Both the position numbers and the translations under genes were made by a program. A DNA stretch of 37,761 nt from the NCBI RefSeq assembly GCF_001280595.1, contig NZ_LITU01000071.1, positions 115,573 through 153,333 of the forward strand, read 5' to 3'. Source of the stretch: Paenibacillus xylanivorans (GTDB taxonomy: Bacteria; Bacillota; Bacilli; Paenibacillales; Paenibacillaceae). This document shows, piece after piece, positions 1-5,942 of this stretch; position 1 is the stretch's first letter; every line of letters begins with the position of its first letter. Under the pieces are notes generated by a model. It was not told the origin of the DNA and did no database searches. It saw only the letters and a program-made list of their open reading frames with translations.

Positions 1-241
1 GCCATGACCTGCACGTTTATTTTGCTGATCCATACTCGTCTTGGCAGCGCGGTTCCAATGAAAATGCGAATGGCTTGCTTCGAGAGTTTTTCCCGAAAGG
101 CACCGATCTCGCTCAAGTGGAGGATGAAGATCTCGCCGGTTCACTAGATCTAATTAACCACAGACCACGAAAATGCTTGGGTTGGAGAACCGCTCACGAA
201 TCTTTCACAGAGGAACTGTCGCACTTGGTTTGACAATCTGT
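1..241 (+). mobile_element. Right end of an IS30-family insertion sequence (left part outside window)
   Basis: The window opens inside an IS30-family transposase whose reading frame closes at 231-233. The bases around the stop (about 219-241, containing GCACTTGGTTTGACAATC) resemble IS30-family right inverted repeats, which commonly overlap the transposase end. The left end is not in the window, so the repeat cannot be paired and the exact border is inferred. The next gene begins about 30 bases later, so this is a real element/chromosome junction close to a gene start. Confidence 0.65.
3..233 (+). CDS. IS30-family transposase, C-terminal fragment (5' end outside window)
   Basis: Reading from base 3 gives 76 residues to a TGA stop. 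It carries the signature of the IS30 DDE catalytic core: FADPYSSWQRGSNENANGLL, in which the glutamate of GSNEN is the last acidic catalytic residue, followed by REFFPKGTDL and NHRPRKCLGWRTAHE. These motifs are characteristic of IS30 transposases, which cut and join element ends. Only the C-terminal quarter is present, so whether the gene is intact upstream is unknown. It is read in the same direction as the following bacilliredoxin gene, so outward transcription from the element could reach that gene. Confidence 0.9.
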   Translation, partial: HDLHVYFADPYSSWQRGSNENANGLLREFFPKGTDLAQVEDEDLAGSLDLINHRPRKCLGWRTAHESFTEELSHLV

Positions 242-272
242 CTTATAAATAACTTCAGGGAGGATGATCTCC

Positions 273-812
273 ATGGATAAAAAAGCAAATCCTCAAACGC
301 TTTGGCTTGGGGTGGGTATTGCCATTGGAACGAGCATTGGTGTGGCTACGAACCAGGTCGCCCTGGGCGTTGCCTTTGGTGTGGCATTGGGCATCGTGGT
401 TGGATCTTTCGTTAGCAAACGTGCAAGCTCGGGATTGGATGATATGCTGAGTGAACATGTCAAGGAATTATATAAGCAGGAGGAATGGGAAGAGGTTCTT
501 GAGCGTTCGCAGGATCATCCGGTGTTAATCCTGAAACACAGTACGACTTGTCCTACCAGTGCGAGAGCGTACAGAGAGTTCATGGCGTTTGTGGGTTCGA
601 ATGCATCAGATCCCGCTCAGAAGATGGAATACCGAATCGTCAAAGTCATTGAAAGTTGCACGCTTTCCCGTCGCATTGCAGAAGAAACCGAGGTTCACCA
701 TGAATCGCCTCAAGTTCTACTGCTGGATTGCGGGCAGGTGATCCAACATACGTCACACGGGAAAATTACTCGAAAGAAGCTGCTGCAGTGGGCCCAGAAT
801 TCGTTTGGATGA
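273..812 (+). CDS. brxC: Bacilliredoxin (BrxC/YtxJ-type) with N-terminal glycine-rich membrane anchor
   Basis: The predicted protein has 179 residues. Residues about 60-179 match the YtxJ/BrxC monothiol bacilliredoxin family (DUF2847): VLILKHSTTCPTS with the redox cysteine in TCPTS, then ESPQVLLLDCGQV near the C-terminus. These proteins remove bacillithiol from oxidised protein thiols in Bacilli. Family members are usually about 110 residues and cytosolic. Here residues about 8-50 form two hydrophobic stretches with regularly spaced glycines (GVGIAIGTSIGVA, then GVAFGVALGIVVG), so the redox domain is probably tethered to the membrane. The ATG at 273 was chosen because GGGAGG at 258-263 lies 9 bases upstream; an in-frame ATG at 264 sits directly against that site. 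A terminator follows, so the gene looks monocistronic. Confidence 0.8.
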   Translation: MDKKANPQTLWLGVGIAIGTSIGVATNQVALGVAFGVALGIVVGSFVSKRASSGLDDMLSEHVKELYKQEEWEEVLERSQDHPVLILKHSTTCPTSARAYREFMAFVGSNASDPAQKMEYRIVKVIESCTLSRRIAEETEVHHESPQVLLLDCGQVIQHTSHGKITRKKLLQWAQNSFG

Positions 813-843
813 AGGGCGCTCCAATATACACTTTAACATCCAT

Positions 844-889
844 AGACCTGTTCCCTTGAGCTGATAGCTGAGGTGAGCGGGTCTTTTTT
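844..889 (+). terminator. Rho-independent terminator of the bacilliredoxin gene
   Basis: The outer stem AGACCTG pairs with CGGGTCT (one G-T wobble). An inner CCTT/GAGG and AGCT/AGCT helix fill the loop, and a run of six T follows. The T-tract merges with the T-rich probable KdpE operator of the next operon. Confidence 0.75.
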
Positions 890-905
890 ACGCTTTTTTT
901 ACACC
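884..905 (+). promoter_or_regulatory. Probable KdpE operator of the kdp operon
   Basis: Two direct repeats, TTTTTTAC at 884-891 and TTTTTTTACACC at 894-905, have their TTAC cores exactly 11 bases apart, one helical turn. That is the usual arrangement of OmpR-family tandem half-sites. From memory, the E. coli KdpE site upstream of kdpFABC is also two T-runs ending in TTTTTTTACACC. A third TTTTTACA lies at 928-935. The site is about 95 bases before the first small reading frame. No strong sigma-A promoter follows (TACGAT at 947-952 is a weak -10), as expected for an activator-dependent promoter. Confidence 0.6.
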
Positions 906-1000
906 TGGAGGGTATTTCTTTACCCCCTTTTTACAGCGTTTCGTATTACGATTTCATATGTAGAAGGTTGCAAGACCGGTAGAGAGAGGGAGGAGAACAC

Positions 1001-1087
1001 ATGGTGAATGATGCCACGATAATCGGGCTGGTTGTGCTGTTGTTTGTGGTGTTCTGGGGGTTTGTGAAGTTTTGCGAGAAAGCTTAG
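1001..1087 (+). CDS. 28-residue single-span membrane microprotein at the head of the kdp operon
   Basis: The ATG at 1001 is preceded by a very good ribosome site (GGGAGG ending about 8 bases upstream) and the frame closes with TAG at 1085-1087. The peptide begins MVNDATIIG, continues through one hydrophobic span of about 15 residues (LVVLLFVVFWGF) and ends VKFCEKA. It lies 22 bases before kdpF, which has its own ribosome site, so both are probably translated from the kdp mRNA. It is not KdpF, which follows separately. I have a loose memory of similar tiny kdp-linked peptides ending in a Cys-acidic-basic tail, but cannot name a family. Function unknown; it may act as an extra small subunit or stabiliser of the pump. 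Confidence 0.6.
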   Translation: MVNDATIIGLVVLLFVVFWGFVKFCEKA

Positions 1088-1109
1088 GGCAAGAAAGGGG
1101 AGGAGCCAT

Positions 1110-1187
1110 ATGATCGTCATCGGGATGATTGTGCTCGCACTGGTGATCTATCTCGGTTACGTGCTGGTGAGGCCGGAGAAATTCTGA
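1110..1187 (+). CDS. kdpF: KdpF, small stabilising subunit of the Kdp potassium pump
   Basis: This 25-residue peptide starts MIVIGMIVLALVIYLGYVLV and ends RPEKF. The C-terminal LVRPEKF sequence is the hallmark of KdpF, a one-span lipid-like subunit that stabilises the KdpABC complex. A GGGGAGG ribosome site lies just before the ATG at 1110. Stop is TGA at 1185-1187, 64 bases before kdpA. Confidence 0.92.
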   Translation: MIVIGMIVLALVIYLGYVLVRPEKF

Positions 1188-1251
1188 TGGTCGCCTTATG
1201 CACGAATCCAGAAGCACTCGGATCGTCGATTTTTAGGGAGGAAATGCGGAT

Positions 1252-2931
1252 ATGAGTAGTGGTTTATTACAAGTAGCGGTTACGCTGCTGATCATCATAC
1301 TGCTGGTGAAGCCAGTGGGGAGTTATCTGGTGAAGGTGTTTGACGGCAAACGAACAGGGCTGGATCGGATATTTGGCGGACCTGAGCGACTGTTGTATCG
1401 ATTGATGGGGGTGAAGGAGAACGAGTCGATGGGTTGGAAAAAGTACCTGTCGGCTGTGCTCATCTCAAACTTCGTCATGCTGTTGTTGATGTTTCTGGTG
1501 CTGCGGCTGCAAAAATATTTGCCGCTCAACCCGGATGGCATTGGCAATATGCCTGCGGCGCAGGCCTTTAATACAGCTGCATCGTTTATGACCAACACCA
1601 ACTGGCAGTCATACACCGGCGAGAACGCCCTGTCGTATCTGTCACAGATGCTGGCAGTGACGTTTCCGATGTTCACCTCGGCGGCGACCGGCTTCGCGGT
1701 GGCAATTGCATTCATTCGCGGGCTGGTCGGCCGCCGGGATGGACTGGGTAACTTTTACGTCGACATGGTACGGTCGATCACAAGAATCTTTTTGCCGCTG
1801 AGCTTCATTGTGGCGCTGTTCCTGGTGTTCCAGGGTGTTCCGCAGACGCTGGCGGGAGCGGTGAATGCGACCACGCTGGACGGTGCGCAGCAGACGATCA
1901 CGCGCGGGCTTGTCGCTTCACTGGAGTCGATCAAGCACTTGGGCACTAATGGTGGAGGCTGGTTCGGAACCAATGCATCGCATCCATTTGAGAACCCAAC
2001 AGCGTTGTCGAACCTGGCGCATATTGTCTGCATGATGCTGCTGCCAACCTCGCTGGTCTATGCCTTCGGCATCATGGTGAACAACCGGAAGCAGGGCTGG
2101 GCTCTGTTTGCGGCCATGAGTTTTCTTTTCCTCATCATGCTGACTACGGTATTTGTTTCGGAATATCGCGGTGTGCCTGCGCTGGATGCGATGGGCATTC
2201 AAGGCAATATGGAAGGCAAAGAGGTCAGGTTCGGGATATCCGAATCGGCGCTCTTCACGGCAGTCACTACAGCAGCTACAACCGGGTCAGTGAACAATAT
2301 GCATGAGTCGCTCACCCCGCTCGGCGGCATGGTGGCATTGGCTGAAATGATGCTCAATAACGTATTCGGCGGCAAAGGGGTAGGCTTGCTCAACGGATTG
2401 CTCTATGTCATTCTGGCTGTGTTTATCTGCGGGCTGATGGTTGGACGAACTCCTGAATTTCTGGGCAAAAAAATCGAGGGCAAAGAAGTGAAACTCGCGT
2501 CCATCGCGCTGCTCATTCACCCTTTGATTATTCTGGGCCCAACTGCGCTGGCGCTCATGCGCCCGGAAGCTGTAGCATCCATTTCGAACTCAGGCATGCA
2601 TGGCCTGACCGAGGTGCTTTATGCTTTTGCATCCGGGGCTGCCAATAACGGATCGGCGTTTGCCGGACTGAATGCCAACACAGACTTTTACAACATTGCA
2701 ATTGGTGTGGTGATGCTGCTCGGAAGATACATTTCCATGATCGCGATGCTCGCCATTGCCGGATCACTGGCAACCAAACGAGTGGTTCCCGTAACAACGG
2801 GTACACTCCGTACACACACGCCACTTTTTGCAGGCATTCTGGTGATGATGATTGTGGTGGTCGGCGCGTTGACGTTCTTCCCATCACTGGCCCTTGGACC
2901 GATCGCAGAGCATTTGGCGATGATCCGTTGA
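1252..2931 (+). CDS. kdpA: KdpA, potassium-binding and translocating subunit
   Basis: The 559-residue membrane protein has the normal length of KdpA, the channel-like subunit that selects potassium from outside and passes it to KdpB. About ten hydrophobic segments are visible. The four pore loops of the selectivity filter can be placed: NTNWQSYTGE (about 115-124), GTNGGGWFGTNASHPFENP (about 231-249), AATTGSVNN (about 341-349) and GAANNGSAFAGLNANT (about 462-477). The ATG at 1252 follows GGGAGG by about 10 bases. It sits between kdpF and kdpB in the canonical kdpFABC order and shows no damage. Confidence 0.98.
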   Translation: MSSGLLQVAVTLLIIILLVKPVGSYLVKVFDGKRTGLDRIFGGPERLLYRLMGVKENESMGWKKYLSAVLISNFVMLLLMFLVLRLQKYLPLNPDGIGNMPAAQAFNTAASFMTNTNWQSYTGENALSYLSQMLAVTFPMFTSAATGFAVAIAFIRGLVGRRDGLGNFYVDMVRSITRIFLPLSFIVALFLVFQGVPQTLAGAVNATTLDGAQQTITRGLVASLESIKHLGTNGGGWFGTNASHPFENPTALSNLAHIVCMMLLPTSLVYAFGIMVNNRKQGWALFAAMSFLFLIMLTTVFVSEYRGVPALDAMGIQGNMEGKEVRFGISESALFTAVTTAATTGSVNNMHESLTPLGGMVALAEMMLNNVFGGKGVGLLNGLLYVILAVFICGLMVGRTPEFLGKKIEGKEVKLASIALLIHPLIILGPTALALMRPEAVASISNSGMHGLTEVLYAFASGAANNGSAFAGLNANTDFYNIAIGVVMLLGRYISMIAMLAIAGSLATKRVVPVTTGTLRTHTPLFAGILVMMIVVVGALTFFPSLALGPIAEHLAMIR

Positions 2932-2998
2932 TGGACGGTGCGGCAATCCGTTATGGGAATATGAGTAAGGACGTAGAGTGCGGAGGTGGGTTAACACA

Positions 2999-5143
2999 AT
3001 GAATACTATAGAACGAAAGAAGGAGCAGTCGGTGGAAGGAACAGGCATGGGCATGAATAGCCCTCATGGTAAGGGAACGCGAGGGACAGGTACAGATCAA
3101 GGTACTCCTAAAAGAACCAAAACCTTAAGTCGGGAGATTCTATTTCAGGCATCACTGGATGCTTTCAAGAAGCTGAACCCGGTCGTCATGATCAAAAATC
3201 CGGTGATGTTTATCGTTGAAGTAGGTACACTCATCACGTTGTTGTTATGTATTAATCCAGACCTGTTTGTTGCATCCGAGGCAGGACGGGGGTACAACAT
3301 CGCGGTGTTTCTCATCCTGTTATTCACGTTGCTGTTTGCCAACTTTGCTGAAGCACTGGCGGAGGGGCGGGGCAAGGCTCAGGCAGACACACTGCGCAAG
3401 ACGAAATCGGACACCACGGCGAATCTGGTGCAGAAAGACGGAATAATCAAGCAAGTGTCTTCGACCCAGTTGAAAAAAGGAGATATCGTCCGTGTAGAAG
3501 CGGGAGAACTGATTCCCACGGACGGTGAGATTATTGAAGGGCTTGCCTCCATTGACGAGTCCGCCATTACTGGGGAATCTGCCCCTGTGATCAAGGAGGC
3601 AGGTGGTGACTTCTCCTCCGTTACGGGAGGTACACGGGTCACTTCCGACTATATCGTCATGCGTGTACAGACCGATCCGGGGGAGTCATTCCTCGACCGA
3701 ATGATCTCACTTGTTGAAGGTGCACAGCGTCAGAAAACACCAAATGAAATTGCGCTGACTACGCTGCTCGCCGTGTTGACCCTGATTTTCCTGATTGTCA
3801 TCATGACGATGGTTCCGATGGCCAATTATTTAGGCATCCGGCTCGATCTGGCGACACTAATCGCGTTGCTTGTCTGTCTGATTCCAACAACGATCGGCGG
3901 GCTGTTATCCGCCATTGGGATTGCAGGCATGGACCGCGTAACACAGTTCAACGTACTCGCCATGTCGGGGAAGGCGGTGGAAGCAGCAGGTGATATCGAT
4001 ACCCTGATTCTGGATAAAACCGGAACGATCACGTACGGAAACCGCATGGCTGCTGAGTTTACTCCTGTTCAGGGTGTATCTGCACAGGATATGACTCGGG
4101 CTGCGCTGCAAGCTTCCGTGCGGGATGAAACACCGGAGGGGCGTTCGGTGGTTGAACTTGCGGGCAAACAAGGTGAGAGCTGGGCGGAGCAGGAATATGC
4201 GGATGCGGAACATGTGGATTTCACTGCCGAGACCCGCATGTCGGGTCTGAATCTAAGTAATGGGAAGCAGATCCGCAAAGGGGCAGTGGATGCGATCAAA
4301 CGCCACATCTCCTCCCGAGGGGGACGGATACCTGTAGATTTGGACGACATTTCCAACCGTATTGCCAAGGCTGGGGGCACACCACTTGCTGTAGCGATGG
4401 ACGATCGGATTTATGGTGTGATCTATCTGAAAGATACGGTGAAACCAGGACTGAAAGAGAAGTTTGCCGAGATGCGAGCCATGGGTATCAAGACGATTAT
4501 GTGTACGGGGGATAACCCCCTGACGGCGGCGACTATTGCACTGGAAGCGGGCGTGGATGATTTTATTGCCGAAGCGAAGCCGGAAGACAAGATTACCGCG
4601 ATCAAAAAAGAGCAGCAGGAGGGCAAGCTCGTCGCCATGACGGGCGACGGGACCAATGATGCTCCTGCTCTGGCGCAGGCCGATGTAGGTCTGGCGATGA
4701 ATTCGGGCACCATGGCGGCCAAGGAAGCGGCCAACATGATTGATCTGGACTCCGATCCGACCAAGCTGCTGTCGGTCGTCTCGATTGGGAAGCAGCTGCT
4801 CATTACCCGCGGTGCGCTGACGACTTTTTCGATATCGAATGATATTGCGAAATATTTCGCCATTATTCCAGCCATGTTTATTTTGGCTATGCCGCAGCTC
4901 CAGGCATTGAATATTATGAATCTCGCTTCACCACAATCCGCGATTCTGTCAGCGTTGATTTTCAACGCCATCATCATCCCGCTGCTTATTCCTATCGCCA
5001 TGCGGGGTGTGAAGTATCGAGCCATGTCAGCGGAGCGACTGCTTGGACGGAATGTATTCATCTATGGTGTAGGCGGCGTGATCGTGCCGTTTATCGGGAT
5101 TAAGCTGATCGATCTGGTGCTGTCGGGATTTCATCTGGTGTGA
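2999..5143 (+). CDS. kdpB: KdpB, P-type ATPase subunit of the potassium pump
   Basis: The 714-residue protein is a P-type ATPase that couples ATP hydrolysis to potassium movement through KdpA. The TGES actuator motif is at about 191-194; its serine corresponds to the inhibitory phosphoserine of E. coli KdpB (Ser162). The phosphorylated aspartate is D339 in LDKTGT, and MTGDGTNDAPALAQADVG forms the hinge near the nucleotide site. The ATG at 2999 was preferred because GGAGGTGG at 2982-2989 is 9 bases upstream; an in-frame GTG at 2978 lies before that site. Compared with E. coli KdpB there is an extra N-terminal tail of about 32 residues rich in Gly, Thr, Lys and Glu. The gene is otherwise intact. 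Confidence 0.98.
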   Translation: MNTIERKKEQSVEGTGMGMNSPHGKGTRGTGTDQGTPKRTKTLSREILFQASLDAFKKLNPVVMIKNPVMFIVEVGTLITLLLCINPDLFVASEAGRGYNIAVFLILLFTLLFANFAEALAEGRGKAQADTLRKTKSDTTANLVQKDGIIKQVSSTQLKKGDIVRVEAGELIPTDGEIIEGLASIDESAITGESAPVIKEAGGDFSSVTGGTRVTSDYIVMRVQTDPGESFLDRMISLVEGAQRQKTPNEIALTTLLAVLTLIFLIVIMTMVPMANYLGIRLDLATLIALLVCLIPTTIGGLLSAIGIAGMDRVTQFNVLAMSGKAVEAAGDIDTLILDKTGTITYGNRMAAEFTPVQGVSAQDMTRAALQASVRDETPEGRSVVELAGKQGESWAEQEYADAEHVDFTAETRMSGLNLSNGKQIRKGAVDAIKRHISSRGGRIPVDLDDISNRIAKAGGTPLAVAMDDRIYGVIYLKDTVKPGLKEKFAEMRAMGIKTIMCTGDNPLTAATIALEAGVDDFIAEAKPEDKITAIKKEQQEGKLVAMTGDGTNDAPALAQADVGLAMNSGTMAAKEAANMIDLDSDPTKLLSVVSIGKQLLITRGALTTFSISNDIAKYFAIIPAMFILAMPQLQALNIMNLASPQSAILSALIFNAIIIPLLIPIAMRGVKYRAMSAERLLGRNVFIYGVGGVIVPFIGIKLIDLVLSGFHLV

Positions 5144-5179
5144 TAGTTTAACTAATAATGAAATCAGGATGTGATCCAT

Positions 5180-5740
5180 ATGAAACAATTACTACCTGCT
5201 ATCCGGTTGTCTGTCGTGCTTATGCTGATCTGCGGCATTGTCTATCCGCTGGTCACGACCGGAGTGGCTCAACTGCTCTTCCCCAATCATGCCAATGGCA
5301 GTCTGATCACAGCGGACGGAAAAACCATCGGTTCGTCGCTGCTGGCGCAGGAAGTGAAGTCGCCGGGGCTGTTCCAGCCCCGGGCCTCGAACGCCAGTTA
5401 TGATGGAGCAGCTTCAGCAGGCTCCAATCGGGCCGTGGCGTCTGAGGCGTATATCCTTGAGATGAAGGAAAAGGTGGCTCTGGTCCAGCAGGAGAACCCG
5501 GGCTTGCAGCACATCCCCGCGGATCTCGTGACGGGTTCGGGTTCCGGTCTGGATCCGGACCTGTCACCTGTAGCGGCAAAAGCACAGATTCCTCGCATCA
5601 GTCAGGCAACGGGCCTTGGTGAGCAAGAGCTTGCCAAGATCGTGGAGGAACATACACAAGGGCGACCGTTGGGTATATTCGGTGAGCCGCGTGTGAATGT
5701 GACCGCATTGAATTTGGCATTAAAGGCAGAGTTGAAGTAA
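5180..5740 (+). CDS. kdpC: KdpC, assembly subunit of the potassium pump
   Basis: The 186-residue protein starts with one membrane span (MKQLLPAIRLSVVLMLICGI, then VYPLVTTGVAQLLFP) and continues as an extracytoplasmic domain. The motifs ASNASYDGAASAGSN, GSGLDPDLSP, and HTQGRPLGIFGEPRVNV near the end are standard KdpC sequences. KdpC holds KdpA and KdpB together and raises ATP affinity. The ATG at 5180 follows AGGA by about 10 bases; a GTG at 5171 is in frame but immediately beside that site. It lies 36 bases after kdpB and closes the pump operon. Confidence 0.96.
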   Translation: MKQLLPAIRLSVVLMLICGIVYPLVTTGVAQLLFPNHANGSLITADGKTIGSSLLAQEVKSPGLFQPRASNASYDGAASAGSNRAVASEAYILEMKEKVALVQQENPGLQHIPADLVTGSGSGLDPDLSPVAAKAQIPRISQATGLGEQELAKIVEEHTQGRPLGIFGEPRVNVTALNLALKAELK

Positions 5741-5812
5741 CGTAGCGGCGTGTTCGAAAGAGGTGTTATTTTACGGGACGCTAAAAGAAGTGAGGCGTTG
5801 TTCAGGATCAAT

Positions 5813-5842
5813 TTGCATGAAAATGTGTTAATCACATATAAG
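5813..5842 (+). promoter_or_regulatory. Candidate sigma-A promoter for the kdp sensor-regulator genes
   Basis: TTGCAT at 5813-5818 (4 of 6 to the -35 consensus) is 18 bases from TATAAG at 5837-5842 (5 of 6 to the -10). It lies in the 202-base gap between kdpC and the sensor gene and would start RNA near 5849, just before the hairpin at 5874-5897. Confidence 0.45.
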
Positions 5843-5873
5843 ATGTAGTCTACGTTGTGTGATCCATATCAGG

Positions 5874-5897
5874 CCTTCTTCCGAGTTTCGGAAGGGG
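5874..5897 (+). terminator. Hairpin between kdpC and the sensor genes (terminator or leader attenuator)
   Basis: CCTTCCGA-type arms (CTTCCGA at 5878-5884 and TCGGAAG at 5888-5894) form a perfect 7-bp stem with a 3-base loop. Wobble pairs extend it to 10 bp, and a short CTTTCT tract follows. It could end the pump transcript, or act as a leader structure of RNA from the candidate promoter at 5813-5842, since the sensor start codon is only 45 bases downstream. Confidence 0.5.
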
Positions 5898-5942
5898 CTT
5901 TCTCCATGTTGTGTAACAGTTATGGAAAGAGGAGTGGGCGGG

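Noticed and set aside
890..1000. c-di-AMP (ydaO-type) riboswitch before the kdp operon
   Set aside because: Such riboswitches occur upstream of potassium genes, but only about 110 bases are available here and no paired aptamer elements are visible; an operator-type arrangement fits better.
4423..5061. 212-codon open frame on the minus strand
   Set aside because: It lies wholly antisense to kdpB, whose ATPase motifs are intact, and has no ribosome site; it is a shadow of the GC-rich coding strand.
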